The notes: generated by a model not told the origin, from the letters alone. 64,000 bases of DNA from Caballeronia grimmiae (GCF_000698555.1 NZ_JFHE01000021.1:1-64000), one strand, 5' to 3'; numbered from the stretch's first letter, positions 22,755-32,744 are shown. Program-made: numbers and translations.

Positions 22755-22795
22755 AAAATAAACAAAGGCCGTTCACGTTGCCATGAACGGCCTTT
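22755..22795 (-). terminator. Intrinsic terminator of clpX
   Basis: On the minus strand AAAGGCCGTTCA (22795-22784) pairs with TGAACGGCCTTT (22775-22764), followed by GTTTATTTTTTC. It lies 20 bases after the clpX stop and isolates lon from clpX read-through. Confidence 0.88.
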
Positions 22796-22814
22796 CGCCG
22801 ACACACAGCCCGAA

Positions 22815-24086
22815 TTAATTCGACCCTGCTACTTTGGGTGCGTCTTCATAAATCAGCAGCGGCTTGCCGTCGCCGTCGATGGTGTTGTCATCGACGATGA
22901 CCTTCGACACGCCCTTCATCGTCGGCAACTCGTACATCACGTCGAGCAACGCCTGTTCCAGAATCGAACGCAGTCCGCGCGCGCCGGTCTTGCGGCGAAT
23001 CGCCTTTTGCGCGATGGCCTGCAGCGCAGCCGGGCGAATCTCCAGTTCCACGCGCTCCATTGCGAAGAGCTTGTGATACTGCTTCACCAGCGCGTTCTTC
23101 GGCTCGATCAGGATCTTGACGAGCGCGGCTTCATCCAGCTTGCCGAGCGTGGCCACGACGGGCAGACGGCCGATCAGTTCCGGAATCAGGCCGAACTTGA
23201 TCAGATCTTCCGGCTCGACTTCGCGCAGCACTTCGCCGGCGTCGCGATCCTGCTTGCTCTTCACGCTCGCGCCGAAACCGATCCCGGTTTTCTCGGTGCG
23301 ATCCGTGATGACCTTCTCGAGCCCGTCGAATGCGCCGCCGCAGATGAACAGGATGTTGGTCGTATCGACCTGGATGAAATCCTGATTCGGATGCTTGCGT
23401 CCGCCTTGCGGCGGCACCGACGCCATCGTGCCTTCGACCAGCTTCAGAAGCGCCTGCTGCACGCCCTCGCCCGACACGTCGCGCGTGATGGACGGGTTGT
23501 CCGACTTGCGGCTGATCTTGTCGATTTCATCGATATAGACGATGCCGCGCTGCGCCTTGTCGACTTCGTAGTTGCAGTTCTGCAGCAGCTTCTGAATGAT
23601 GTTCTCGACGTCCTCGCCGACATACCCCGCTTCGGTAAGCGTGGTGGCGTCCGCGATGACGAACGGCACGTTCAGCATGCGCGCGAGCGTCTGCGCGAGC
23701 AGCGTCTTGCCGGAGCCGGTCGGCCCGATCAGCAGGATGTTGCTCTTCGACAGCTCGATGTCGTCCTTCTTGTCGAGATGCTTGAGCCGCTTGTAATGGT
23801 TGTACACGGCCACCGCGAGAATCTTCTTCGCGCGTTCCTGGCCGATCACGTACTGATTGAGGATATCGCTGATTTCCTGCGGGCTCGGCAGGTCGGACCT
23901 GGTCAGCCCGGCCTCTTCCGCCGCGCCGGCCGCCTCGTCGCGAATGATCTCGTTGCACAGGTCGATACATTCATCGCAGATGAATACCGACGGGCCAGCG
24001 ATGAGTTTTTTCACCTCATGCTGACTCTTTCCGCAAAACGAGCAATACAGCAGCTTTTCGCTGCTGGAACCTTTCTTGTCCGCCAT
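22815..24086 (-). CDS. clpX: ClpXP protease ATPase subunit ClpX
   Basis: AAA+ unfoldase that recognises tagged substrates and threads them into ClpP. Length 423. The N-terminal zinc-binding domain shows the C4 motif CSFC...CDEC within residues 15-41. Walker A is [12 protein letters not shown], Walker [11 protein letters not shown]; the pore loop GYVG ([10 protein letters not shown]) and the ClpP-contact loop IGFG ([10 protein letters not shown]) are present. Sensor-2 [10 protein letters not shown] is intact. It follows clpP by about 170 bp in the same direction. Confidence 0.98.
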   Translation of the reverse strand: MADKKGSSSEKLLYCSFCGKSQHEVKKLIAGPSVFICDECIDLCNEIIRDEAAGAAEEAGLTRSDLPSPQEISDILNQYVIGQERAKKILAVAVYNHYKRLKHLDKKDDIELSKSNILLIGPTGSGKTLLAQTLARMLNVPFVIADATTLTEAGYVGEDVENIIQKLLQNCNYEVDKAQRGIVYIDEIDKISRKSDNPSITRDVSGEGVQQALLKLVEGTMASVPPQGGRKHPNQDFIQVDTTNILFICGGAFDGLEKVITDRTEKTGIGFGASVKSKQDRDAGEVLREVEPEDLIKFGLIPELIGRLPVVATLGKLDEAALVKILIEPKNALVKQYHKLFAMERVELEIRPAALQAIAQKAIRRKTGARGLRSILEQALLDVMYELPTMKGVSKVIVDDNTIDGDGKPLLIYEDAPKVAGSN

Positions 24087-24256
24087 AGATGTGTAAGCCT
24101 CCGGACACTCTTGTTACATGATACGCCCATCGATCCGGGCACGCAGATTACCCCGCGCGGCCCGGCCGAAGGGCGTTTTGGCGTTGCGCCGCATCCGTCG
24201 TCCGAGTTCGACCGGCCTTGATTGGCAGGCCCGATGCAGCGCCGCTCCGGACGCCT

Positions 24257-24910
24257 TCAGGGACGCTTGTGCAGCACCTGGTCGACGATGCCGTAGGCTT
24301 GCGCGTCGTCGCCGGACATGAAGTTGTCGCGATCCGTGTCGCGCGCAATGCGCTCGACCGGCTGACCCGTGTGATGCGACAGCAGCTGATTGAGACGTTC
24401 CTTCAGGTACAGAATTTCCCGCGCCTGAATTTCGATATCGGATGCCTGGCCGCGTGCGCCGCCGAGCGGCTGGTGGATCATCACGCGGGCATTGGGCAGC
24501 GCCACGCGCTTGCCCTTCGCACCCGACGCCAGCAGGAACGCGCCCATGCTCGCAGCAAGGCCCATGCACAGCGTGGAAACGTCCGGCTTCACGAACTGCA
24601 TCGTGTCGTAGATGGCCATGCCGGCCGAGACCGAGCCGCCCGGGCTGTTGATGTACAGGCTGATGTCCTTGTCGGGATTCTCGCTCTCGAGAAACAGCAG
24701 CTGCGCGACGACGAGATTCGCCGACTGGTCGTTGACTTCGCCAACCAGGAAAACCACGCGCTCTTTGAGCAGGCGCGAGTAGATGTCATAGGCACGCTCG
24801 CCACGGCCGCTCGTCTCCACGACCATCGGAACGAGGCCGAGCGCCTGGGCTTCGAAGTCCCGTGGAGCATGGGACGCCAACGTGTCGAGCAATTCAGCGC
24901 GAAAGGTCAT
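24257..24910 (-). CDS. clpP: ATP-dependent Clp protease proteolytic subunit ClpP
   Basis: Serine peptidase that forms the tetradecameric chamber used by ClpX (and ClpA). The start is ATG 24910 ([16 protein letters not shown]), giving 217 residues; an upstream in-frame ATG at 25030 adds unrelated sequence. The catalytic triad is Ser121 (LAASMGA), His146 (VMIHQPLGG) and Asp195 (DTDRDNFM). [13 protein letters not shown] forms the oxyanion strand region. It sits between tig and clpX on the same strand, the conserved order. Confidence 0.98.
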   Translation of the reverse strand: MTFRAELLDTLASHAPRDFEAQALGLVPMVVETSGRGERAYDIYSRLLKERVVFLVGEVNDQSANLVVAQLLFLESENPDKDISLYINSPGGSVSAGMAIYDTMQFVKPDVSTLCMGLAASMGAFLLASGAKGKRVALPNARVMIHQPLGGARGQASDIEIQAREILYLKERLNQLLSHHTGQPVERIARDTDRDNFMSGDDAQAYGIVDQVLHKRP

Positions 24911-25048
24911 GCAATTTCCTTGTTCGGAATAGGGATACTGAACGACGAAGAGACAGCCATTCAAACGGCATGGGCACGCTCGAACTTTAATGCAAAAAAG
25001 GCGTGCGGGCCGCCATCGACGACACCGCACGCCCCTTGGCCGTTCGCG

Positions 25049-26395
25049 TCAGGCCTGCGCCGTTGCGCTGGACAGTTCTTCGAAGCTGACTTCCTTGTCG
25101 GTCACCTTGGCCTTGCCGAGCACGAATTCGACGACGTTGCTTTCCACGACGTACGCTTCCATTTCGGCGAGGCGCTGCTGGTTCGAATAATACCAGCGGA
25201 CGACTTCCTTCGGGTCTTCGTAGCTTTTCGCGAACTCGTCGACTTCAGCGCGGATCTGCTCCGGCTTTGCCTGCAAATCGTTGACTTTCACCAGTTCGGC
25301 GAGAACCAGGCCCAGCTTCACGCGGCGCTCTGCCTGCTCGGCGAACATTTCGGCCGGAATCGGCGCATCCGCTGCGTTCGGCACGCCGCGTTGCTGCAGG
25401 TCCTGACGCGCCATTTCGACCAGACGCTGCTGATCCTGCTCGACGAGCGCCTTCGGCACGTCCAGCTCGGAAATCTTGAGCAGCGCGTCCATGACCTGGT
25501 TCTTCACGATCTGCTGCGTGCGGCGCTTGGCTTCACGCTCCAGGTTGTCCTTGATTTCGGCGCGCATCTTCGTGAGATCGCCGTCTTCGATGCCGAGCGA
25601 CTTCGCGAAGTCCGCGTCGACTTCCGGCAGATGCGGCCATTCGATCTTCTTCACGGTGATCGTGAACTGCGCCGTCTTGCCGGCGACGTCCTTGCCGTGA
25701 TAGTCGTCCGGGAACTTGAGGTCGAATTCGCGCGATTCGCCGACCTTCAGGCCCGTCGCAGCTTGTTCGAACTCCGGCAGCATGCGGCCTTCGCCGAGCA
25801 CGAACGCGAAGTCCTGTGCGCTGCCGCCTTCGAATTCGACGCCATCCAGCTTGCCGACGAAGTCCAGCGTGATGCGGTCGCCGTCCTTGGCTGCCGTGTC
25901 CGTGCCGCCGTCGCCGTGCTCGCCGCCTTCGCCGCGTGCGTGGAAATGAACACGCTGCTTGCGCAGGATTTCGAGCGTGCGGTCGACTTCCGCTTCGGAG
26001 ATGGTCGTCACGGTGCGCTCGATTTCAGCGGTCGCGACGTCGCCCAGCTTGACTTCCGGATAGACCTCGAAGGTCGCGTCGAATGCGTAGGCATCTTCAG
26101 CCGCTTCGCCCTTCGGCGCAAAGCTCGGCTGGCCCGCGACGCGCAGGTTCTCGGCGCGCGTGACATCGAAGAACTCCTTGCCGACCTTGTCGCTCAGCAC
26201 TTCGGCCTCGACCTGGCCGGCGTACTGCTGCGTGACCATCTTGAGCGGCACCTTGCCCGGGCGGAAACCCGGCATGCGCACGTTCTTGGCCAGCTGGCGG
26301 ATGCGCGACTCCACTTCCTTCTGAATCGAGTCTTTCGGCAGGGAAATGGTCAGGCGGCGTTCGAGCTTGCCGAGGTTTTCAACTACGTTAGCCAT
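25049..26395 (-). CDS. tig: Trigger factor
   Basis: Ribosome-associated chaperone and peptidyl-prolyl isomerase that meets nascent chains at the exit tunnel. Length 448. The ribosome-binding signature is seen as [14 protein letters not shown] near residue 40-53 (GFRxGKxP). An FKBP-type PPIase domain lies at about 150-245 ([19 protein letters not shown], with an Asp/Gly-rich insert [13 protein letters not shown] just before it). The C-terminal helical chaperone arms fill the rest. First gene of tig-clpP-clpX-lon, with 138 bp before clpP. Confidence 0.97.
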   Translation of the reverse strand: MANVVENLGKLERRLTISLPKDSIQKEVESRIRQLAKNVRMPGFRPGKVPLKMVTQQYAGQVEAEVLSDKVGKEFFDVTRAENLRVAGQPSFAPKGEAAEDAYAFDATFEVYPEVKLGDVATAEIERTVTTISEAEVDRTLEILRKQRVHFHARGEGGEHGDGGTDTAAKDGDRITLDFVGKLDGVEFEGGSAQDFAFVLGEGRMLPEFEQAATGLKVGESREFDLKFPDDYHGKDVAGKTAQFTITVKKIEWPHLPEVDADFAKSLGIEDGDLTKMRAEIKDNLEREAKRRTQQIVKNQVMDALLKISELDVPKALVEQDQQRLVEMARQDLQQRGVPNAADAPIPAEMFAEQAERRVKLGLVLAELVKVNDLQAKPEQIRAEVDEFAKSYEDPKEVVRWYYSNQQRLAEMEAYVVESNVVEFVLGKAKVTDKEVSFEELSSATAQA

Positions 26396-26904
26396 GGCTT
26401 CAATCGTCCTAGAGTAATTCGATGTTCGGTGTTCGGTTCTTCCGCGGTTCTAAAGGCGCGGGTCCGTGGAGGGCCGCCGGCGCTCTTCTCTTCAACGGCC
26501 GACGTTCGCGGAGCGCGAAAAAACGCGCCATTCAGAAAACGCCCGGACCGTCGCCGAGCGAGTCAGCCAACAGAGCCAGCCATTCTAGCAAACAAATCAA
26601 ACCGCCTTTGCCTGCGGGAACGGCCATGCTGAGTTTCAGGCGCTTTCGGCCGTTTTAAGGCCGACTTTTCGCGTAAATCCGCGTTTTCGCGGCAAGCCGG
26701 GCCGACGCACAATGCCCGCTATGAGGCCACGGCTATTTTGCTGCGCGCAGCGCGCTGATAAGCTTGGCCGCGCAATCCGCTCGCGAAAGCGGCATGCATT
26801 GCCGCGGCGAATCACAGGCATGCCACAACAGCATAAATGGGGCGTGCCCGCAGCATTTCAATCGACTCTTCAGCGACCTTTTACTATCAGAACATCGAGA
26901 CACC
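26396..26904. other. Divergent intergenic region tig / glycerate kinase
   Basis: About 510 bp without a credible gene. It must hold the tig promoter (minus) and the kinase promoter (plus). A small hairpin CGGCC-N7-GGCCG near 26648-26664 followed by ACTTTT is the only structure noticed. Short open frames here lack ribosome-binding sites and recognisable products. Confidence 0.5.
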
Positions 26905-28059
26905 ATGCCTAACGTCACGCCAGCCGCGCCCGCTCCCGTCGTCGTCATCGCTCCGGATTCGTTCAAGGGATCGCTCTCAGCCGAAGGCGTCGCGAACGCC
27001 ATCGCGGAAGGCATCAGGCGGGCGCGGCCGGACGCGGAAATCCGCATTCGGCCGATGGCCGACGGCGGCGAAGGCACGCTCGACGCGATGCTCGCCGCCG
27101 GCGGCGAGCGGCGTCTCCTGAACGTGCGCGGCGCGGCGTCCGCCCGGCGCGATGCGGCGACGGGTCTGCTTGCCGATGGCAGCGCGATCATCGAAACGGC
27201 GGAAGTGGTCGGCATCACGGACCCCGACGGCATGGCCGTGCCGGTCACGGAGCGCAGCACGCTCGGCATGGGCGAGGCGATCCGCGCCCTGCTCGACTCG
27301 GGCGCGCGCCGGTTCTTCGTCGCGCTCGGCGGCAGCAGCACGAACGATGGCGGCGCGGGCCTGCTCGTCGGCCTCGGGCTTAAGCTCTTCGATGCGGACG
27401 GTCAGGAATTGCCGCCGACGCCGTCGTCGCTCGCGAAAATCGCGCGTGTCGATGCAACGGGGCTGGATCCGCGCGTGAAAGAAGCGGAGTTCGTCGGCAT
27501 GTCCGATGTCGATAACCCGCTCACCGGCGAGCATGGCGCGACCGCCGTGTTCGGCCCGCAGAAAGGCGTGACGCCCGAGCAGATCGCGGCGATCGACGCC
27601 GCCCTCGCCCATTTCGCGGATCGGCTCGAACCGGCGATGGGCGTCGTCAAGCGCAACGAACCGGGCGCGGGCGCGGCCGGCGGGCTCGGTTTTGCGCTGC
27701 ACATGCTCGGCGCGCGCTTCGAAACCGGCGCGGAAGTCGTGGCGCGCGAGATCGGCCTGGACGATGCCCTCGCCGGCGCGAACTGGCTCATCACCGGCGA
27801 AGGCCGCTCGGACGTGCAGACGCTGCACGGCAAGGCGCCTTTCATCGCCTGCAAGCATGCGCGGGCGGCGGGCGTGACGGCGTCGCTGCTGTCGGGCGCC
27901 GTCGATTCGGCGGCGCTGCCGCGTCTGTCGGAGTTTTTCAGCGGATGCTTCTCGCCCGCGCCGGGTCCGATCACCCTCGATGTCGCGATCCGCGACGCCG
28001 CCCGCTTGCTGGCGAACGAAGCCGAACAGCTCACACGCTTGCGATTCGGCGCGGTCTGA
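26905..28059 (+). CDS. Glycerate kinase (type I, GlxK/GarK family)
   Basis: Phosphorylates D-glycerate with ATP, in the glyoxylate/tartronate and serine-degradation routes; GlxK/GarK-type enzymes give 2-phosphoglycerate. The start chosen is ATG 26905 (384 residues). Signatures are APDSFKGSLSA at the N-terminus, RPMADGGEGTLDAML, ALGGSSTNDGGAGLL, GMSDVDNPLTG, FGPQKGVTPEQ and GEGRSDVQTLHGKAP. No neighbouring glyoxylate genes are present, so it is an isolated copy. It converges on the PepSY gene with 21 bp between the stops. Confidence 0.93.
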   Translation: MPNVTPAAPAPVVVIAPDSFKGSLSAEGVANAIAEGIRRARPDAEIRIRPMADGGEGTLDAMLAAGGERRLLNVRGAASARRDAATGLLADGSAIIETAEVVGITDPDGMAVPVTERSTLGMGEAIRALLDSGARRFFVALGGSSTNDGGAGLLVGLGLKLFDADGQELPPTPSSLAKIARVDATGLDPRVKEAEFVGMSDVDNPLTGEHGATAVFGPQKGVTPEQIAAIDAALAHFADRLEPAMGVVKRNEPGAGAAGGLGFALHMLGARFETGAEVVAREIGLDDALAGANWLITGEGRSDVQTLHGKAPFIACKHARAAGVTASLLSGAVDSAALPRLSEFFSGCFSPAPGPITLDVAIRDAARLLANEAEQLTRLRFGAV

Positions 28060-28080
28060 GCATCGCGGGAGCGCGGCGCG

Positions 28081-29523
28081 TCAGGCTCGCGCCTGCGCCC
28101 CGGATCGACGTCCGAACGCCAGTCGATCCAAACACCATACGGCAAGCATCGTCGCACCCATCAGCGGAAACACGACGCCCACGAGCGCCAGCCCGCCGCG
28201 CCACGCGCGCATCGGCGGGCGCTTGGCCGGACGCGACGGCGCGCCGAGCGTGCGCGTCGGACGGCGCTTGAGCCACATCACGAAGCCCGTCACCGAAAGC
28301 GCCGCCAGTCCGAGCGAAATCGCGGAACAGATGATCTGATTGGCCATCCCGAAGTAGCGTCCCATGTGCAGCGACGTGCCGTACGAGATGACTTGCGCGA
28401 TCGCTCCGTAGCTCTGATACGAGATATCGGACAGCACGCGGCCGGTGTATTGATCGACGTGCAACGTGCGCTCCGCTTGCGGATCGGCGGGGAAGTACGA
28501 CACCGTGTACACGCCGGTCGGAGAGGACGGCAACGCGATGCCGTAGTCATCGGCGATACCGTGCTTCGCCGCCAGCGCGACCACGTCGTCGAGCGGCACA
28601 CGCGACGCAGCCGCGTGGCCCGCGCTATCCGGTACCACAGTCGCGCCCACGGCCCACGGCGTCTGGTGCAGCGGCAAATCGTCCATCTTCATCGCCATGC
28701 CGTGCATCGCATGTTCGCCGCCTTCGGGTGACGCCTTGCCGGGCGCGGTCGAATGCACGTGCGCCTCGCCCCACGCGCCTTTCGGATAGCCGAGGGATGC
28801 CGATGTCGCCAGCGCCTTGAACTGCTTGCCCCACGAGTTGGACCACGGCAGGCCGCTCAACACGAAGAACAGCGCGCCGATAGCGAGCCACACGCCGCCC
28901 ACCGCGTGCAGGTCGCGCCACCACGCGCGCCCGTTAAGCGACAAGCGCGGTAGCCACACGCCAGCCGCACGGCGGCCCGCGCTGCCCCACGGCCACCACA
29001 GCGCGACGCCCGTGCCGATCATCACGAGCGTCCAGCAGCCGGCCAGTTCCATGAGCAGTTCGCCGGTCTTGCCGAGCATCAGCCCGCGATGCAGGTTGCG
29101 AATCTGCCTCATCAACCGGTGCTCGACGCTCAGCGTTCCGAGCACCGCGCCGTCGTACGGATTGACGTAGACGCTCTCGCTTTCGCCCGACGGCAGCCGG
29201 AACACGAACTCGGCGCTGCGTGTGGGATCGGTCTCGATCTGCGCGAGCGTCGCCACTGCATCGCGCGGCTCGGCGGCGATCGCCTTTGCGAGCAGCGCAT
29301 CCTGCGAAAAACGCGGAGCGCGGGTATCGGCGACGATCATCCGGTCGCGATACAACATCGGCTCGATTTGCGGCTGGAAGCAATACAGCGTGCCGGTGAT
29401 CGCCAGCACGATCAGCAGCGGCATCACGAAGAGTCCCGCATAAAAGTGCCAGCGCCAGAGCGTGCGGCGCTCGGCGATGACGTCGCTATCCGGTTCGGCG
29501 AGTGTGGATTGAGGTGCGTGCAT
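28081..29523 (-). CDS. PepSY-associated TM-helix inner-membrane protein
   Basis: A 480-residue membrane protein of the PepSY_TM family, often encoded beside TonB-dependent receptors and thought to act as an inner-membrane metal reductase or transport partner. Hydrophobic segments lie near residues 28-50, 160-178, 207-226 and about 410-435. Family landmarks are RRTLWRWHFYAGLFVMPLL, LHRGLMLGKTGELLMELAG, WWRDLHAVGGVW and a C-terminal LKRRP after the last helix. Between helices 3 and 4 is a Met/His-rich stretch, HAMHGMAMKM at residues 271-280 (28713-28684), with more His around it, resembling soft-metal ligand motifs. It starts at ATG 29523, 41 bp after the receptor gene, so the two form an operon. 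Confidence 0.88.
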   Translation of the reverse strand: MHAPQSTLAEPDSDVIAERRTLWRWHFYAGLFVMPLLIVLAITGTLYCFQPQIEPMLYRDRMIVADTRAPRFSQDALLAKAIAAEPRDAVATLAQIETDPTRSAEFVFRLPSGESESVYVNPYDGAVLGTLSVEHRLMRQIRNLHRGLMLGKTGELLMELAGCWTLVMIGTGVALWWPWGSAGRRAAGVWLPRLSLNGRAWWRDLHAVGGVWLAIGALFFVLSGLPWSNSWGKQFKALATSASLGYPKGAWGEAHVHSTAPGKASPEGGEHAMHGMAMKMDDLPLHQTPWAVGATVVPDSAGHAAASRVPLDDVVALAAKHGIADDYGIALPSSPTGVYTVSYFPADPQAERTLHVDQYTGRVLSDISYQSYGAIAQVISYGTSLHMGRYFGMANQIICSAISLGLAALSVTGFVMWLKRRPTRTLGAPSRPAKRPPMRAWRGGLALVGVVFPLMGATMLAVWCLDRLAFGRRSGAQARA

Positions 29524-29564
29524 GACGTGTCCTGTCGAATGTTTGAGTTGAGAACAAACCGGCT

Positions 29565-31937
29565 TCAGATGCCGATGCGCCCTTCCACGTAGAACGTGCG
29601 GCCCGGATAGGGATGAAAGACGTAGTAGCGTCGATCGAACAGGTTGTCGACGCCCACGCCCAGTTGCGTCGTCTTGGTCGGCTTGTAGGTCAGCTTCGCA
29701 TCGACGACGGCATACGTGCTCGTGCCGCCATAGGTATTCGGATTGACGTCGGTGTTGGTGAGCGTGTTGTACTGGCGGCCCGAGTAGCGCAGCGCGAGCG
29801 TGCCCGCCATGTTCGCGGTCGCGCGATACGTCGCCACGGCGTTCACGCGCCACAACGGAATGCGATAGAAATACTTGCCGACCGACGCCGGGTTAGTGCT
29901 GTTCTCGATGATCTTCGACTGCGTGTACGCCACGTTCGCGGCGAGATCGAGGCCGCGCAGCAACACGTCCTGCCCTTCGTAGCTCGCTTCGGCTCCGCGC
30001 GACCGCACCTTGCCGATGTTCTGGAAGTTCGTGACGTTCGGAATGACGGTCGTGTTCGTCTGGCTCAGGATCGTGTTCTTTACGTCATCCTGAAAGAGCG
30101 TGAAGCGGTAGAGGCCGTTGCCATGCGTCCATTCGGCGGTGAGTTCCTTCGAAAGATCGTTCTCCGGCTGAAGGTTCGGATTGCTGTTGATGATCGACAC
30201 GCCGTTGATTTGCCCCTGGAACAACTCGCCGACGGTCGGAAACCGATACGCGCGCCCGATGGATGCCCGCAGCGTCAGATCGTTGGTCGCGTCGAACGAC
30301 AGCGATGCTTTTGGCGACCAGTGGCTCTGGCTGACATCGCCATAAGCGAGCGACGTGGCGCCGAGCGCGCGCGAGCCGTCGTAGGCATTCCAGTTCTCGT
30401 AACGCACGCCATAGGTGAACGCCCAGCGCGGCAGGAACCGCCACGCGTCCTGTGCGTACAGGGCTTGCGTGCGCGTGCGGCCGGCGAACGCATTGGCGAA
30501 GGACACGCCCCGGCCATCGCGCCACGCGGCCGTGTTCGACGTCACGTTGTCGAGAAAATAGTTGTCGTAGTGATAGCCGAACGATACGGCGTGCGCGGCC
30601 AGTCCCGAGCTTGCCGACGGTGTCCAGCTCGTGCGCAGGTCGAGCGACTTCCATCCCGAGCCGGAACCATCCGTGAGCGTGCCGGGGCCGTCGCCGGGCA
30701 CGCCGGAATTCGCCGTGCGCGCGATGCTCTGCGTGATGTCGAAGTACGAAGCGACGGCTTCCGCGTTCCAGCCCGTATCGTTGTGCGTGCGCAGCGACAA
30801 GCCGTAGAGGAAGTTTTCGCTCGACCCCATGCTCGGCGCGAACGCGGCGACGGGCAGGTTGTATTCGAAGCCGTCGATGTTCACGCGGCCGCTATAGACC
30901 GGATTGCCGGCGGCATCGCGCAGGAAGGTTGTAGTGTCGCTGTTGTACTTCTGATGCCAGTAGCCGAGCGTGAAGCCGGCCTGCAGCGTGTTCGTCAGGT
31001 CGTAGGCGAGCTTCACGCGCAACTGGTCCTGAAACGTTCGCTCGATGCCTTCGGCCGTCGTGCCGACAACCGCTGTGCGCGCGTTGAACTGGTCGTTGTA
31101 GAAGCGCGCGCCGGTGACGGGCGTATCGGCGGCGGTGGCGGGCGTGCGCGATTGCGCGAAGGTCGCGAACTGGAGCGGCTGGCCGGTGTTCTCCAGATGA
31201 TCGAAGCCGATCAGGAACGAGAATCTGCCGATGCGGTCGCCTACTTTACCCGTCGTGTTCGTGCCGTTGAAGCTGCGGTTGATGCCGAACAGATCGAAGT
31301 GTTGCGTGAACGCCTGCACTTTCGCGTCGGCTTCGAACTGCGTCGGCATGCGGGTGGTGATGGCGACGGTCGCGCCGATCGAGTTGCCGGGATAAAGCGC
31401 CGAGTACGGCCCGTAGATGACGTCGGTGCGGGCGATGTCGTCGGCGAAAACCATCGACCAGCGCGGCGCGAACGACCACGTATTGCCGAGGAAATTGCTG
31501 AGCAGCAAGCCGTCCGCGTACACGAGGCCGCGCGCCGTTTGCGCGTTGCTCGTGCCGCGCACGGAGATGGTCGCGTTCGGATCGCCGATGAAACGCTTGC
31601 GCACGGCCATGTTCGGCGCGTACTTCAGCACGTCTTCGGGCGTCGTGACGTTCCAGTACTGGAACTGGTCGGCGGTCACCGTGTTGACGCTGGCGGGCAG
31701 GTTCGGATCGAGCGGAGAGCGTACTGCCGACGATGACTGCGCCGTCACGACGACGGGCGCAAGCGTGGTTTCGGGTTCGGCTTCGGGCGAATTGGCGGCG
31801 GTGGCTGTAGCCGTGGCGGCGGCGGGCGTAGCGGACCAGGCCGCATGCGCCAGGAGCGACAACGGCAAAGCCGCGCGCCATGGCGTGACGGCGCGACGGC
31901 GCGAATGCCGGCGCGCTCGCTTGAGGAGCGTGAACAT
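29565..31937 (-). CDS. TonB-dependent outer-membrane receptor
   Basis: A 790-residue active outer-membrane transporter, energised by TonB/ExbBD. The signal peptide covers about residues 1-36 (many Arg, then LPLSLLAHAAWSA). A TonB-box-like TLAPVVVTAQ lies at about 58-67. The plug domain follows, with DVLKYAPNMAVRKR, ISVRGTSNAQTARGLVYADG and DVIYGPYSALYPGNSIGATVAI, then a 22-strand barrel (RPENDLSKELTAEW-like and YFYRIPLWRVNA segments, LGVGVDNLFDRRYY near the end). The substrate is not stated by the sequence. Neighbours (PepSY protein with a Met/His stretch, His-rich DUF2946-type protein) point to a metal or metal chelate. It contains no cysteine that I can see. Confidence 0.9.
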   Translation of the reverse strand: MFTLLKRARRHSRRRAVTPWRAALPLSLLAHAAWSATPAAATATATAANSPEAEPETTLAPVVVTAQSSSAVRSPLDPNLPASVNTVTADQFQYWNVTTPEDVLKYAPNMAVRKRFIGDPNATISVRGTSNAQTARGLVYADGLLLSNFLGNTWSFAPRWSMVFADDIARTDVIYGPYSALYPGNSIGATVAITTRMPTQFEADAKVQAFTQHFDLFGINRSFNGTNTTGKVGDRIGRFSFLIGFDHLENTGQPLQFATFAQSRTPATAADTPVTGARFYNDQFNARTAVVGTTAEGIERTFQDQLRVKLAYDLTNTLQAGFTLGYWHQKYNSDTTTFLRDAAGNPVYSGRVNIDGFEYNLPVAAFAPSMGSSENFLYGLSLRTHNDTGWNAEAVASYFDITQSIARTANSGVPGDGPGTLTDGSGSGWKSLDLRTSWTPSASSGLAAHAVSFGYHYDNYFLDNVTSNTAAWRDGRGVSFANAFAGRTRTQALYAQDAWRFLPRWAFTYGVRYENWNAYDGSRALGATSLAYGDVSQSHWSPKASLSFDATNDLTLRASIGRAYRFPTVGELFQGQINGVSIINSNPNLQPENDLSKELTAEWTHGNGLYRFTLFQDDVKNTILSQTNTTVIPNVTNFQNIGKVRSRGAEASYEGQDVLLRGLDLAANVAYTQSKIIENSTNPASVGKYFYRIPLWRVNAVATYRATANMAGTLALRYSGRQYNTLTNTDVNPNTYGGTSTYAVVDAKLTYKPTKTTQLGVGVDNLFDRRYYVFHPYPGRTFYVEGRIGI

Positions 31938-32027
31938 CGTGGATTCCTGAATGAGCTGGCGAGCGACCGCGTCGCCCGCGCGCTCATGCGCCGGGCGAAC
32001 GACTACGCGATCGGACGGGAGACGGCT

Positions 32028-32495
32028 TCAAGAAAGGACGGGAGGCGCGCGCGGTGAAGCGGCGTTGAAAGACTTCGTCGTGACGATGCGGATCGGCACG
32101 ACCGGCGCGACGCGCGCGACGCGCTCCATCGATGCGACGGCATGCGAAGCCGCAAAAACCACCGGCAAATGATGCGCGAGCAGTCCGCAATACGAGCAGG
32201 CATCTAAGTGGCCAGCGTGTTCGCCGGCGCCCGCGTGAGACGCGTGGGCTGCGGGTTCGTCGGCGTCTGCGTCTGCATCGTCGTCGGCATCCGCGTCTGC
32301 GTGGTGGTGAGCGTGCTCGTCGGCGGTCGAGAAGACGCTGGGGAGCGTATCGACGGTGCAGAACGCGGCGGCTTCGGTATCGAGCGCGGCATTGCGAGCG
32401 GCGATGCTCTGGCTGATGACCGGCGCGACAATAGCCAGCCACATGGCGGCAATGCCGAGCCATGCGACGAAGCGATTGCGCGCGTTGCGGGTCAT
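32028..32495 (-). CDS. DUF2946-type His-rich exported protein
   Basis: A 155-residue protein with one N-terminal hydrophobic segment (about residues 9-33, signal or anchor). A central tract of alternating Asp/Ala and His (residues 60-99, starting DEHAHHHADADADDD) precedes the DUF2946 hallmark CSYCGLLAHHLP at 100-111. The His, Asp and CxxC content suggests divalent-metal binding outside the cytoplasm. It lies 90 bp upstream of the receptor gene on the same strand and probably starts the operon. The start is uncertain: ATG 32495 is used, ATG 32579 is the alternative, and neither has a good Shine-Dalgarno. Confidence 0.75.
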   Translation of the reverse strand: MTRNARNRFVAWLGIAAMWLAIVAPVISQSIAARNAALDTEAAAFCTVDTLPSVFSTADEHAHHHADADADDDADADADEPAAHASHAGAGEHAGHLDACSYCGLLAHHLPVVFAASHAVASMERVARVAPVVPIRIVTTKSFNAASPRAPPVLS

Positions 32496-32658
32496 GAGCA
32501 GGAAGAGGAAGGATGCGAAAGGCGAGAATGACGTGATTCTAGGCAGAGGGCTGCCGGGCCGCAATCGCCAGGCGCGCATGGCGGATATCGACTGCCATTC
32601 GTCCTTCGCGTACGGACCATGCGCCGCGCAGCCGATGCCCGCGTGCGATGCAATTTGG

Positions 32659-32687
32659 CAGACATCGCCTGACGAATGCGTTAGAAT
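32659..32687 (+). promoter_or_regulatory. Probable promoter of tRNA-Leu
   Basis: CAGACA (32659-32664), 17-bp spacer, TAGAAT (32682-32687): 4/6 and 5/6 matches to the sigma-70 consensus. Initiation near 32694 would leave about 50 nt before the tRNA 5' end. Confidence 0.5.
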
Positions 32688-32744
32688 GCGCGGCTTGGCA
32701 CAGTGGACCGGTGCCGGACACGGCGGTTGCACAGCCCCCGTGCT

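Noticed and set aside
28081..29853. PepSY protein starting at 29853 (590 codons)
   Set aside because: The extra N-terminal part is an Arg-rich frame overlapping the receptor gene; ATG 29523 gives the normal PepSY_TM start.
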